A stretch of DNA of 64,000 nt, taken from Trichomonas vaginalis G3 (taxonomy: Eukaryota; Parabasalia; Trichomonadida; Trichomonadidae). Shown here in pieces: positions 12,301 through 22,723 of this stretch. A program made the position numbers and the translations under genes. Where the stretch lies: assembly GCF_026262505.1 (NCBI RefSeq), contig NC_067204.1:19322860-19386859 (forward strand), given 5' to 3'. The notes beneath the pieces were generated by a model. It had not been told where the DNA came from, did no database searches, and saw only the letters and a program-made list of their open reading frames with translations. Position 1 is the stretch's first letter. Each line of letters starts with the position of its first letter.

Positions 12301-12709
12301 CTGCTGAATGTATTTTCTTTATATATTTCTAATGAGATATTTCTCGAATCATAACACTTGAACTTCTCTATATTATTCTGATTGAAAACTACACCAAGAT
12401 CTTTATAAAAAAGTAATCAAAAATTGATGATTTTTCGTTTGTACGATCGATATTAAATTCTTGATAAATTTTCTTTATTATGAACCAATAAGATGGTAGA
12501 TATCGATTATTGTATAATGATGCGTTTTCGAGTATGTCAAATATCTGATTTGGCAAAAATATTTCTGTTTCGATGAAATTTGTTCTGATTTCATCATAGA
12601 TTATATTGATTTCTTTGACATCGAATGTATTTAAATTGTATATTTTGTTTATAACGTCATTATAATCATGACATATATCCATAAATTCACTATAGATATC
12701 TCTCTCCAT
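9387..12709 (-). pseudogene. DUF3447-type ankyrin-repeat membrane protein, one frameshift
   Basis: The N-terminal part (12709-12389, 106 aa, MERDIYSEFMDICHDYND) is the usual head of trichomonad DUF3447 ankyrin proteins. The main part (from before the Met at 12293 to 9387) has about 22 ankyrin repeats of the form GRTALHYAxxxNNxExAELL. A C-terminal hydrophobic span (NLLIIVAVFGPILLFLWLL) follows, then a short basic tail. The two parts are out of frame by one base near 12407-12413, at a run of six T on the coding strand. Reading on in the other frame gives continuous protein up to MNDDKQSF, so the intact gene would be about 1,107 aa. The break could be a sequencing error. The likely protein is a tail-anchored scaffold with cytosolic repeats; the ligand is unknown. 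Confidence 0.88.
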
Positions 12710-13439
12710 GATTGCACTTTGACACTTTTTAAATCAATTAACAATTCTTGGAGAAAATCTATTTTATCTTTGAGAAAACATATCAACACACAATGAATAA
12801 TAATATTTCATTTTAAAAGATATTGTAAAATTGGAGAAATTTTGTCCAAATTGTTAATATTATGTAACTTCTAGCAATACTAATCTTGAATCATAGGAAA
12901 AATCAAGCACATAAGATAAAAAATTATGATTGCTGCATAAATCATTTGATTATTGAACAAAAATCTTAAATTCTCATAATTTATGTTAATTCTGAATCAT
13001 GATTCTTTAATATGTGAATGGTGATAATCATATTTCTATAGAATCTAAAACATCTAATAATTGAAATTTCACTTAATCTAATGATATTCCTAAATATAAA
13101 TGTTCTGGATGTCTTATATCCATAATTAGTTGTGCATTAGAGTTGTTTAAAGAAATGATGAAGTCCAAAAATTGTGAAAGTTGAAATATAAATGAAATGA
13201 ATTTGATTTCCGAAAGTTTTCTAGCCAATACAAGAAGTTTTTCTCGACAATAATGATCTGCCTTATATAGATATATGTTCTCTACTAGAATATGGTAAAA
13301 ATTTGCATTCTTTTGTAACAAGCATATCATGTTTCTTTTTGTCCGAAAAAGTTAAATAAAGTTTTATTATCGATAGTGTGAAATTATAAACTTACCACAA
13401 TTTTCTAGCCCATAAAATCATATGTGAAATAATGAAAGA
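12710..13439. other. Intergenic with one doubtful small ORF
   Basis: AT-rich DNA upstream of the ankyrin gene. A minus-strand ATG frame at 13073-13330 (85 aa, MICLLQKNANFYHIL) has no family resemblance I can name. Its position upstream of an ankyrin relic suggests it may be a worn remnant. I give it low weight as a gene. Confidence 0.4.
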
Positions 13440-13865
13440 AGTTCAATTTGCTGCATAATGAAGAGTTGTCTCACAAGTTATTTTTAGCATTGATATTTCA
13501 TTTGAAATTAGAAGTTTGTGTGTTTACTTTACTATCATTATGTATTACAATATGAAGAGTTGCTTTTATATATATAACACTTTTTTACCATGCAAAATTA
13601 GAAGTATTGGTATTTCATTAACATATGCTGCAATATCAATAGCAGTTTTCCATTTTTATCATTTTTATTGCTATTTGGACCATATGAAATTAGAAGTTTG
13701 GCTATCTATTTACGGTTCTTTCATTTTTATCTTTTCAATTATATCATATGAAATGAAATTGGATAATTGGAAACTTTTCTATATTATGTATTGCAATATG
13801 AAGAGCCGCCATTCCATTTTTTATCTTTTTCATTGATGCTTATTTTATATGAATGGATAAGAATT
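13440..13865 (-). pseudogene. Decayed ankyrin-repeat relic
   Basis: The minus strand shows several worn ankyrin units. Phrases equivalent to GCxALHxA and LLISNxI recur about every 100 bases (compare GCTGCATAATGAAGAG and GAAATTAGAAGTTTG with the neighbouring ankyrin gene). No long frame survives on the coding strand. It probably descends from a duplicate of the 9387-12709 gene. Confidence 0.7.
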
Positions 13866-13962
13866 TCATTAAGGGTGCACTTACACCCCTATGACATGGC
13901 TTTCAATTCAGATGTTTAAGGTTAATTTTCAATTGTGCTTCACGCCAGTTGTCAAAAATTAG

Positions 13963-14017
13963 CGATTTTCCAAAAAAGTGACACCGCCTTCGGCGGTGTC
14001 ACTTTTTTGGAAAATCG
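13963..14017. repeat. Perfect 26-bp-stem hairpin, 3-nt loop
   Basis: CGATTTTCCAAAAAAGTGAC continues to a CCGCC-TTC-GGCGG turn and is then exactly complemented back. There are no mismatches over 26 bp. It lies inside the enlarged MITE. Confidence 0.9.
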
Positions 14018-14018
14018 G

Positions 14019-14455
14019 AATTCTTGACATTCAATTTTGATCAGAAACCCCTTTCGAAAAAATTTTCGAAGAATTTTTTCTCTCTGAAAAAAAATTTTTT
14101 CTGAACTTCATTTTTCAGGAACTCTACCAACATTCCCTTCTCTCAGGAACCCGCTTGCAATATCTTTTGCGTAATGACCTATTACAAACCTATCTGGGTT
14201 CTATTGCTGTTCTTATCTTCCAATAATTCAGAGAAGATTGCGATATCATATTCATGATTTGGTAAAATCATCAATTTTTGGTTCTAATCTTGGTCCATTT
14301 ACACGGCAATATCCATGGTGCTATCATAATCCATTTTAAAACACTAAAAATTACATGAATAAACTTTACATTTATTCAAAAATTTTTTTTTGAGAGAAAA
14401 AATTCCGAAAATTTTTAGAAAGGGGTTGAATATCAAAATTGAATAAGCAAGAATT
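14019..14455. mobile_element. Nested inverted-repeat element within the MITE
   Basis: The ends AATTCTTGACATTCAATTTT and, on the other strand, AATTCTTGCTTATTCAATTT are imperfect inverted repeats that continue through ACCCCTTTC and AAAAATTTT. It is about 437 bp with no gene. Confidence 0.65.
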
Positions 14456-14489
14456 TGATTTTAAGTCAGATGGGCGTAAGTGCAGCCTT

Positions 14490-14596
14490 AAGAGTGCACC
14501 TACGCTTCTATGACACGACCTTCAATTCAGATGTTATTTTTCAATAACGCTTCACGGCAGTTGTCAAAAAATTGAATTAAAGTCAGATGCAGCCTT
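14490..14596. mobile_element. Small MITE, copy 3
   Basis: Directly abuts copy 2. The left end AAGAGTGCACCTACGC and right end CAGATGCAGCCTT match the family, and it contains the TTCACGGCAGTTGTCAAAAA core. It ends 34 bases from the stop codon of the Vps39-like gene, so it may influence that gene's 3' end. Confidence 0.75.
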
Positions 14597-14629
14597 TAAA
14601 AAAATTTAATAAAATTAATAAAAGTTTAC

Positions 14630-17140
14630 TTAAAAAGTGCTCTTTGCCTTCTTGCACGTTTCATTTCCGTGGTAAACTGTTCCATCAGGGTCAACATAAA
14701 TCTGGCCATCGTTAATTGGCTTTCCGCAAGTAGCGCAGACAGTTGTCTTATCAATAACAACAGAAGAAGACCTTGCCTTTGCTAGTTTGTACTCTGCATC
14801 GACTTTCATTGACTCTGTGACTGCGATTTGCTTGTCAAGAGACTCATTTCTTTGGACTAAGAGGTTGAAGAGGATTCTGATAACATCAGCGACTTGTTTG
14901 ACTGGAGTATCCTTCGGGATCATCTTGATTGTTGAGACAGGATCGATGTAAGAAATATTTCTTGAAATGAATTCGCATTTCTTATCGAACAACTTGTCAG
15001 CTCCAATCAAAGTGAATGCTGCTTGGAATGCTTGTGGTGGATCCGGTGCTGCTCTGCAGAATTCTTCGACTTCTTCAAATGGAATTGGATCTTTTCCTTT
15101 AAGGATGAGAGTTAGGGCCTCTAAGTACTTTCCTGTGACTCTGTAGATGGTAAGAGCGATCTTGGGATCAATGGATGAGTTAATGTAACTAAGATATTTC
15201 TCGGCAGAAATAAATTTGGAGTGTTGCTCAAGGATTCTGATGGCTTTGGTATTGATTTCCTCTTTAGCGGCTGCTTTAAGTTCGTTTCCGGTCAATTTCT
15301 GGATTCTTGCAGCAGATGTGAATTTAATATCTTTTTCTTTGTATTTATCTGAATCGAAGCCGGATAAAAGGATGATATACTTCTTGAAGCATTCATCGAT
15401 AAGCTGAACTGATGGTGTATAGTCAGGTAAACACATCAAATAATCAATGTAAAGGATTCTCTCTTGTTCTCTGTTGTTCTTGGCGAGCCAGTTCAATACC
15501 ATTGTTGTATCATGGTTCTTGGACAACAAGGAATTGATGGCGGCTGATGGACAATTTGGATAAATCCAATCAATCGTCTTAATGAAGAAATCTTGGTCAG
15601 AACATTCTTGTAAAGTGAAAGAACAATTCGTAAGATAAGCGGTATCCTTGGTTGTTTCGTATAATTGCTTCCAAATGTTGACGGCTTCCGAAATGTCTCC
15701 CTTCCTCGTTTTGAGAACGGCCAACGCTGGTGAAACTGGGAACTTCTTCTCAGAATTAGCGGTTTCAACGAAGTTCCAGAGAGTTTCTTTGTCTAATGAT
15801 TCTTCATTATTTTGGATAATGATATCGTTGAGCTTTCTTGTCTCATGGATGATTGCGTAAACCTCTGCAAGTGCAGTTGTTGCGTATCTGATGACAATCG
15901 ATGGTAATCCTTCGTTGACATAATCATTTACATTCTTTTCGAGAACTTCAGCGAGTTTTGTGTAGATATTTATGTAGTTCTTATTACCAGCGATCTGAAT
16001 TGTTGGCGAAATTCTTGCTTTTCTGGTTCCTGGCAACTTAAGATCTTCAAACAAAGAAAGAAGCTCTCTTGGATGGGAAAGCCATGTAAATTTCGTAAGG
16101 AAATCTAAAGCGCCCATCTGATCTTTAGGCCACATGAGGTTAAAGATGCCAATTGCGGATTCTGAAGCTTGATCTGGAGAAAGAGCGGTGAGGAGCTTGT
16201 AGACCCTCTCAGCTTGACCTCCTGTGAGCATCTCAAGAAGATCGGATGGTGGAGGAATGGATCCAACAATCTTCCAAGCATCATTTGTAATAATAAGTAA
16301 ATCTGTCTTGATCATGGTATATAATCTTACTCCTGGGACATCAAATACGATGGATGATGCTTCTGTAGTAAGGAGATTTGAGCGGATGAAGTTCTTTTGG
16401 AAGAATTGATATAATGCCTTTTCTGGACCGTAGAAAGCTAATGGGGGACCGTATGTTGGATGGTAGTTTGTTGTTTCGCCGTTTGCATCGTATGTTCCGC
16501 CTTGGATATTCATGAATTCTTGATATGTAACAAGTAACTGATTATTACCGATATTATGAACAATTGGTGTGGAAATAAGGGCTGAAGCAAGTTCTCTTGT
16601 TGCCTTGGTAGAGATGTCGTATGAATAATATGTCTTGTCGCAGCAATAAATTACTGTTTTCTCTGTCATTGCTGCTGCACGAACTTTTGATGGTGCATCG
16701 AAGGTGAAATCTTGGAGAAGAACACCTCCGCAGAAGCAGTATCCTGTAATTGCTTTATCATTTACTAATACAATTCTTGGATTTGCCTTTTTACCTGATG
16801 TTAAGGCAATCGAAGCATTTTGAGGGATGGTTGTGCGAATTCCACCGCGTCTGACAATTTCTACTGGACCTGGAGCGTCAGCAAGTGTTGTATAATGAAC
16901 AATCATGACGCAAGGGTCTTCAACAGGGATAAGTGTCTTAATAAGATGGTTTCTGATTATTGGAGATAATGTGTATTTAATTGTAAATGATGATTTCCCT
17001 CCTTTATCTGTTTTCGACGCTACGTAAACATTTCCTGTTTTATCACCGACCCAAAGCAAGTCTCTGAAGTAAGTTACTGCTGTTGCATCGCTTGGTTTGA
17101 TAATATCTTTAATCTGTTGGATGTTACTTGGATCTGTCAT
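14630..17140 (-). CDS. Vps39/Vam6-TGFBRAP1-like HOPS/CORVET tethering subunit
   Basis: An 836-aa protein from MTDPSNIQQIKD. I chose the ATG at 17140 instead of the upstream in-frame ATG at 17170 because a TCATTT initiator box lies 3 bases before it. The N-terminal 270 or so residues look like a citron-homology beta-propeller (WVGDKTGNVYVASKT, blades of short beta strands). The middle and C-terminal parts are helical clathrin-heavy-chain-type repeats. The end is a short zinc-binding module (CATCGKPI, then VYHGNETC). This order is typical of Vps39/Vps3 family proteins, which link Rab GTPases to membrane tethering at late endosomes and lysosomes. Vps18-type proteins share the general plan but end in a RING finger, which is less like this tail. 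Single uninterrupted frame, good codon usage. Confidence 0.8.
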   Translation of the reverse strand: MTDPSNIQQIKDIIKPSDATAVTYFRDLLWVGDKTGNVYVASKTDKGGKSSFTIKYTLSPIIRNHLIKTLIPVEDPCVMIVHYTTLADAPGPVEIVRRGGIRTTIPQNASIALTSGKKANPRIVLVNDKAITGYCFCGGVLLQDFTFDAPSKVRAAAMTEKTVIYCCDKTYYSYDISTKATRELASALISTPIVHNIGNNQLLVTYQEFMNIQGGTYDANGETTNYHPTYGPPLAFYGPEKALYQFFQKNFIRSNLLTTEASSIVFDVPGVRLYTMIKTDLLIITNDAWKIVGSIPPPSDLLEMLTGGQAERVYKLLTALSPDQASESAIGIFNLMWPKDQMGALDFLTKFTWLSHPRELLSLFEDLKLPGTRKARISPTIQIAGNKNYINIYTKLAEVLEKNVNDYVNEGLPSIVIRYATTALAEVYAIIHETRKLNDIIIQNNEESLDKETLWNFVETANSEKKFPVSPALAVLKTRKGDISEAVNIWKQLYETTKDTAYLTNCSFTLQECSDQDFFIKTIDWIYPNCPSAAINSLLSKNHDTTMVLNWLAKNNREQERILYIDYLMCLPDYTPSVQLIDECFKKYIILLSGFDSDKYKEKDIKFTSAARIQKLTGNELKAAAKEEINTKAIRILEQHSKFISAEKYLSYINSSIDPKIALTIYRVTGKYLEALTLILKGKDPIPFEEVEEFCRAAPDPPQAFQAAFTLIGADKLFDKKCEFISRNISYIDPVSTIKMIPKDTPVKQVADVIRILFNLLVQRNESLDKQIAVTESMKVDAEYKLAKARSSSVVIDKTTVCATCGKPINDGQIYVDPDGTVYHGNETCKKAKSTF

Positions 17141-17143
17141 TTC

Positions 17144-17149
17144 AAATGA
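17144..17149 (-). promoter_or_regulatory. Initiator box TCATTT of the Vps39-like gene
   Basis: On the minus strand TCATTT is followed by GAA and then the ATG. Trichomonad promoters use a TCA-centred initiator (TCAYTW) a few bases from the start codon, so this fits and fixes the start. Confidence 0.75.
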
Positions 17150-17160
17150 GATAAAAAAAA

Positions 17161-17655
17161 ATTTTTTCATATCATTTTTTTATGCAAATTCAAAAAATTC
17201 TCAAATCAATCTTACAACTCGATATCTTGCTTATACCAAACAAATCATCGATTTATTACCTTAACATGGAAAAATTAGACATCATTTGAGCCATTATTAG
17301 AATATTTCCATGAGAATACTTACAGTAAAAGAGATGTTATTTCAAATTCTTATATAGAGAAGCATTAAATAATAAAGTTTATAAATCAAATTCAAAATCA
17401 TATGCAAAAATATAGGTTTCCTTCTTTCAATCTTATACACTTAGATTATCAAAAGAAAACAAAGTATGATATCTATAAGATGGACTTATTTAAAGCAAAA
17501 TTTCTTTCATATTAAATTAAAAATATTGTAAAATTAGATCTTTCTATCATATATGAGGTCTTAAAGAAAGTGAAATTAAAACTGAATAATATTAATTTTA
17601 TAAAAAAATAATTTCGCTTCACAAAAAGAAAAAAGAAAGAAAATAACTAAATTAA
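17161..17655. other. Intergenic, no gene seen
   Basis: AT-rich DNA between the PDI-like and Vps39-like genes (both minus strand). No ORF, repeat or hairpin worth naming. Confidence 0.6.
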
Positions 17656-19179
17656 TCAGAGTTCGTCATCCTTAACTGGTTCTGGTGTCCACTCTGGCTT
17701 TGGAGGCATGGCAGCTTTGATTGGTTGCGTTGAATTATCCTTCAAAAGCTGTGCCATCAAATACAAGCTTCTGCGCTTTCCAATTGGGAATGGATGTGTC
17801 TTATTTGTGGCTGGGAACATCCATGCGTAAGGATAAGTCTCATTTCTCCAGATTGTAACAGGGATATCGTTGCATGAAGCGTTTACTGTAGCGAAAACGA
17901 CGTGGGAGATGGAAGACTTCTTTGCCCATGTCGCTGTCTCGTAAAACAGGTCTTCTACCTCTTGGCAGTTCTTGCATGGCCATCCGTAAAAGTTGACAAT
18001 GAAATCTTTCTCAGTATTCTCTAACTGCTTCTTAAGATCGGCTCCGGAGAATGTCATGAGAGGGTATCTGGCTCTTGTTGATGAAACTGGAGTTTCGATG
18101 AGGGTTTCTTTGATTTTTCCACGGAGATGGTCCATCGCGAACAGGGCAACAGCATTAGGTGATGGATTGCCTTTGAAAATCCACTTCTTGTAGTTGTATT
18201 GGTCGACTTGGAAAAATCCGTAAATTGGGAGGCTGAAGTTCTGAATATTGAGGCGGGAGAGGTTGACTTTGAGGGCTGTAGCATCGCCGTAGCGAATTGG
18301 AATCTTTGTAGACTCATCGGTGTTGATTTTTTCGGAAACTCTGTCGAGAACTTGGCGAACTTCGGCCATCATTGTGAGATTAGAGAAGTCGTAGATTGTG
18401 GCGAAGTACATGGCCTTGTTATCGTTGCTAACTGCGTTAAATGTGGAATTCATGATTTCATACTTGGAATCTATGTTCTTTTCGATGAAATCGGAAAGAG
18501 ATTTGGTAGTAATCTTAAATGGATCGCCAGGATATGAGATATTCTTATCATCTTGAGTTCTAATAATCGTAATTCCTGGGAAAGGTGCATTGAATGCATC
18601 AGCAAGCTCGGCTGTTTGTGTGACCCACATATGTGACTTCTTCATGAATTTTGCACTGACAATTGACAAGATTTTATCGAGTTTTGCGTTGATATCAGGA
18701 AGAGCAACGATAATTGTAGCATTCATCTTTTCAACGATGGAGCGTGCTTCATCAACTTGATTTACGTATTTGTATTTAGAAGCAGTGACGTTGCAAACAT
18801 AGAAATATGCTTCTCTTCCTTGTGTAGTGTTAGGAAGCTTTGCAATTTGTGTTCCATATCTAAATGCAAAGAGTGCTGGATATGTATCAACACCAAGTTC
18901 ATCAGCAAGATCTGTGGCGTGACGAGCACTCAAAACAATATAATCTGCTTTACCATGCGATCTTTCAGCGGCGTAACGATATCCTTCAATCATTCTCTTG
19001 CAGTCATCATTATCCTTATCGTAGAAAAGAACAAGCGCTAAGTCATATTGGTCAATAGTATTTCGGAACTCTAATTCACGCATATAACGAACTGGATCGT
19101 TATCTTTTGTGTATCTTTTTCCTGGCCTACGGCGTGAAGATGCCAAGGCAAGGAAAAGAGAAAGGAATGAAAAGAGCAT
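17656..19179 (-). CDS. ER thioredoxin-domain (PDI-like) protein with DDEL retention signal
   Basis: A 507-aa protein. Residues 1-15 (MLFSFLSLFLALASS) form a clear signal peptide. An N-terminal thioredoxin-like domain (LALVLFYDKDNDDCK) lacks a CxxC pair. A second, active-type domain near residue 400 carries CKNC in the context FYGWPCKNCQEVEDLF. The C-terminus is EPVKDDEL, a KDEL-class ER retrieval signal. The layout (inactive a-like domain, two middle thioredoxin-fold regions, active C-terminal domain) matches protein disulfide isomerases that oxidise or isomerise disulfides in the ER lumen, though only one CxxC is present. Several N-x-S/T sites are consistent with a lumenal protein. Confidence 0.88.
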   Translation of the reverse strand: MLFSFLSLFLALASSRRRPGKRYTKDNDPVRYMRELEFRNTIDQYDLALVLFYDKDNDDCKRMIEGYRYAAERSHGKADYIVLSARHATDLADELGVDTYPALFAFRYGTQIAKLPNTTQGREAYFYVCNVTASKYKYVNQVDEARSIVEKMNATIIVALPDINAKLDKILSIVSAKFMKKSHMWVTQTAELADAFNAPFPGITIIRTQDDKNISYPGDPFKITTKSLSDFIEKNIDSKYEIMNSTFNAVSNDNKAMYFATIYDFSNLTMMAEVRQVLDRVSEKINTDESTKIPIRYGDATALKVNLSRLNIQNFSLPIYGFFQVDQYNYKKWIFKGNPSPNAVALFAMDHLRGKIKETLIETPVSSTRARYPLMTFSGADLKKQLENTEKDFIVNFYGWPCKNCQEVEDLFYETATWAKKSSISHVVFATVNASCNDIPVTIWRNETYPYAWMFPATNKTHPFPIGKRRSLYLMAQLLKDNSTQPIKAAMPPKPEWTPEPVKDDEL

Positions 19180-19533
19180 TTCTTAAGAAAAGTGACAAAT
19201 AATTTGGTTGCGACGTTACGAAGTGTTTTTCATTCACACTAACTAATGTAACATTTGAATATTGTATGCCATAAAAATACTTTTTAGAATATAAATGTTC
19301 GATAAACACTCCAAAAAAATCTCGATTTTCCCTGAATTGAATTTTGAGACTTAATTTTTTATAAAATAAAACTTACATTAGCTATGATTTTCAAACAAAC
19401 CATAAAAATAGTCTAATCAGTGTTCAATTCAGATTCAAATTATCAAAGTTAATTTAATTTTCATATAAGATAATGAGTTTGATTGGTAACTTTGATTTAT
19501 ATAAATTTTGTGCTCTTCAAGCCGATATTCTTA
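19180..19533. other. Intergenic upstream of the PDI-like gene
   Basis: No gene seen beyond the initiator box; AT-rich. It ends where the MULE terminal repeat begins. Confidence 0.6.
19190..19195 (-). promoter_or_regulatory. Initiator box TCACTT of the PDI-like gene
   Basis: On the minus strand TCACTT lies about 10 bases before the ATG at 19179. It fits the trichomonad TCAYTW initiator. Confidence 0.7.
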
Positions 19534-21483
19534 GGTAAAAAAGGGGGTTGGCGTCCTAAGGCGTCCTGATGTAAATTTCTCAAAATTGTGATATTTACAT
19601 CACATTTTTGAGAGGTTTATGGGCGTCCTAAGGGAAAATTGAATAGCTAGGGCGTCCCGAATTTTCATTCTAAGATTTAAATATATTATATACTTAAGTA
19701 TAATACAAGCAATATAAAAATTAAATTTTTATTATGTTAACTTATAAGAAATTTTTTTGAATTATCGTTGATTTATTGTAATCTTTCCAGGCTATACTTT
19801 TGAAATCAACTTTACCTGTCATACGCATTAATGTAGTAGATGTCCAGATGTAGCTATTATATCCCAGCAACATTGGTATTTTATCATTGTAAGATATCAA
19901 AATGAAGCGTTTTTTCAGATATAATTTTTCGTAAATTTTTCAAAAATAAGATGGTAAAAAAGCCTCGACTTGCTCGAAAAATAACAATTTTTTTACTTGT
20001 AAAAATAACCCTTTTACAGCATGGGCAGCTATTCAATCACTATTTCTTTTTCTAAAAGTATATTTTTCAAAAAAAATTAAGATCAAATTCGACAATTTCT
20101 TGATGAAAGCAAAAATATTACACATACTTCTAGATGCATGGGATAAAATATGCAATTATTCAATCAATTCGCATGATTTGAAAAAAAAATCTAAATTTGA
20201 TAAAAATGTAGAAATTTTTTATTTTTAACTTGAGATTCGATTTTTTGATCCAATTTGTGAATTTTTTTTTGATCGGAATTTCAATTAATTTGTTGATCAA
20301 AAATGACCTCACAATGTTTGATCATAAGTGAAGTCATCTTCATGGGTATTTAGAAATTCCAAGAGAAATTGCTTATTTCTCGCAGATGTAATATCTGAGA
20401 AAATCGAATTTAAATATTCATAGAAACCCAAATCATTCTCCGGTTCGAATAATTCATCTGTTGCTTTTTCTGTTTTTTCTATGAATTTTAATAATTTGAT
20501 TAATAAATCTTCATCAGGAAGAATTATTGCTGCATTTGTGATAAAATTCCATATTGAGGTAATATGGCAATAATTACATTTATAAAATGTAATTTTATCC
20601 AAAATTTTTTGGCAAATTCGCATAATAGCATTAATATTTGAAGCTGAGATTAAACCTGTGATTACTTCTGTAACTTTTGGAAAATCATCGCAATTTAATA
20701 TCTCTTTATATTGAATTGAGAAATAAAAAAAAATCAAATGGATTCATTTCTTCAATTTCAAGGAGATTGTAAAAATTGATAGAAGTGTTATTGCAACAAA
20801 TTGTATTTGCAGCAAAAAATATCATTTGCTCGATTCCATTTTTGGAATAAATTTGCTGGAACAATGTTAAATTAAAACAGTTGCTTAATTTTTCTTCATT
20901 GTTTTCATAAAAAAGTAACAAGTTTGCAACTGAAATTTCAAAATTTTGATAATTGCCAGTTATTTCAGTAAATATATATATTTGCTTTTCTTCATCTAAA
21001 AATGGCAAATATTGATTTGCAATATTAACTAAAGTTTGGGATAAATTGTTCCAGTTTGATTTTACAATTTGTGAGCACATTATGTAATATGTAAATTTAT
21101 CCGCTTTGTAGGAATTTAAAATTGTTTGTTGTTCTGTTTCAGTTAAATTACTGAATTTTTCAAGATTAATATTGTGATAAAAAATAGAATCCTTGAAACA
21201 TTCTGATATCTTTTCAATGTTTAAAACGGATGCTAAAAAATGTAAAAGAACTTCATCAGTCACTGTGATTTTTTTGAAAAATTTATCCCAATTCAAGCAT
21301 CCAATTGATCTTTCTGTCATTGTACTTATGCATTGATAAAGTTGATTTAATGAATCCGAAGAATAATCATTATGCTTGACTAGTTGAGTTAGTTGATACA
21401 GACTGTCGTCAGCCATTTTAAAAAAATGAATAAAATTGTATAGTAAATTATATTTGTGAAATTTGTGACGCTACATTCAATCT
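19534..21483. mobile_element. Half MULE (passenger-gene end), cut by Polinton P1
   Basis: It starts with GGTAAAAAAGGGGGTTGGCG, identical to the right tip of copy 1, and runs, inverted, through the same subterminal DNA and passenger gene. It stops at a point equivalent to about 4550 of copy 1, where a poly-A tract and then the Polinton terminus begin. The rest of this MULE is not found on the other side of P1. Confidence 0.88.
20309..21416 (-). pseudogene. MULE passenger gene, second copy, one frameshift
   Basis: Same protein as 4619-5722, nearly identical. It starts MADDSLYQ at 21416 and ends FTYDQTL at 20309. An additional base in a homopolymer near 20725-20735 (nine A here against eight T in the other copy, opposite strand) shifts the frame. 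There is also one additional in-frame codon (TEQQTILN against TEQQILN). The near-identity suggests both MULE copies moved recently. See 4619-5722 for domain remarks. Confidence 0.8.
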
Positions 21484-21495
21484 AAAAAAAAAAAA

Positions 21496-21565
21496 AGGTA
21501 GTGGGGCCTCCAGGCACTTCGTGCCCTCTAGCCCTGAAGATGTTTAGTATAAATGAAGTTTTTTG
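21496..21565 (+). repeat. P1 left terminal inverted repeat
   Basis: About 70 bases from AGGTAGTGGGG to the ATAAATGAAGTTTTT stretch match the right end (46105-46176) inverted, with a few differences. The palindromic CAGGCACTTCGTGCCCTC lies inside. The outside flank is a run of 13 A. P3 starts with the same repeat at 54257. Confidence 0.88.
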
Positions 21566-21766
21566 GGTACTGGGGGCTTCCAGGCGCGTTGCGCCCTCTA
21601 GCCCATAAAAATTTTTGGTAGAGCACTCAAAATAGTATAACTTTATCCGGACAAGTAAGGGTCTATCGTCGCTACAGGAAAAGTTACAGGCGTTCCAAGG
21701 AAGTATACTTTGAGAAGCCTTTTCTGTCACTTTTCAGGGAAAAAACATTTTTATTATTATATATAA

Positions 21767-22584
21767 ATGAATTTTACAAAACCACCGTTACCGTTCTTTG
21801 GAAATAAGAGTAAATGTAAAGATATTATATTGAGAGAACTTAAGAAACTACCGAATGGTCTAACATTTGTAGATTTGTTCGGTGGAAGTTTCTATATATC
21901 CCATTTGTGCCATACAATATTCCCAGACTCAAAGATTATATGCAATGACTTCGACAACTATATGGACCGTCTCAAACATATACCAGACACAAACAATATA
22001 TTGAAAGCGTTAAAAGAAAAGATACCTATAGGTAAGATGGAACGTATACCATTAGATAAGAAAAATATTGTGAGAGAGGTTTTGAAAAAAGCAGAATATA
22101 TAGACTGGGATAGTATATCTGCTAGACTATTATATAGTGGTTCTATAAGAGTTCATGACATTGAAACACTTATGTCAAATGTTTTATATCTTAACTATAC
22201 AAATGTTTTCAAAGAGGACATAGAAAAATATATTGAGGTATAGAGTTTGTGAGATGTCGTTGGACAGAGTTGTATGAAAAATATAAAGACAAGGAAAATG
22301 TTTTCTTTATAGTGGACCCGCCGTTCTATAACACATGGGATTTTCAATACCAAGTAGACTGGACTTTGAGAGACTCTTTAGAAACTTTAGACGTTTTACA
22401 TAACCATCCATGCTTTTACTTTACATCCGATAAAAGTGGTTTGGAAACCGTTATGAGATGGTTAGAGGACATACATGACTATGAGTTTAGATATGACAAG
22501 ATAGAATATGAGAGAGGTCCTATAAACCGGAGAAAGTGTCATAACAAAGAAATTTTACTAGTAAGTAAATGTGGTTTGAAATAG
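21767..22584 (+). pseudogene. Polinton P1 arm 1: Dam-like adenine methyltransferase remnant
   Basis: The N-terminal part has the FGGS-type SAM-binding motif (PLPFFGNKSKCKD, then VDLFGGSFYISHL). The later part has the catalytic DPPFYNTW motif of N6-adenine methyltransferases (D12 class). These enzymes methylate adenine in short DNA sites; in a viral element this may mark its own DNA. It lies right next to the terminus, with a mirror copy in arm 2 at 43457-45915. Broken. Confidence 0.85.
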
Positions 22585-22723
22585 GACTACTTGTTTTAGG
22601 TTTTTTCCATTGTGTCATTTATTTATTTGACGTGGCAGAAAAGTACAGAGAATATGAAGATGAACCAATGCCTGCAAATGTTCAGCATATGTACTCGTAA
22701 GAGATATTTTTATCTAATATTAA

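Larger units (their letters stand above)
13871..14489. mobile_element. MITE copy 2, enlarged by nested sequence
   Basis: The outer ends match the 8957-9080 MITE (AAGGGTGCACTTACACC on the left; GGGCGTAAGTGCAGCCTT on the right). Inside it are a perfect hairpin (13963-14017) and a second inverted-repeat element (14019-14455), so this copy was enlarged by later insertion. Confidence 0.75.
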
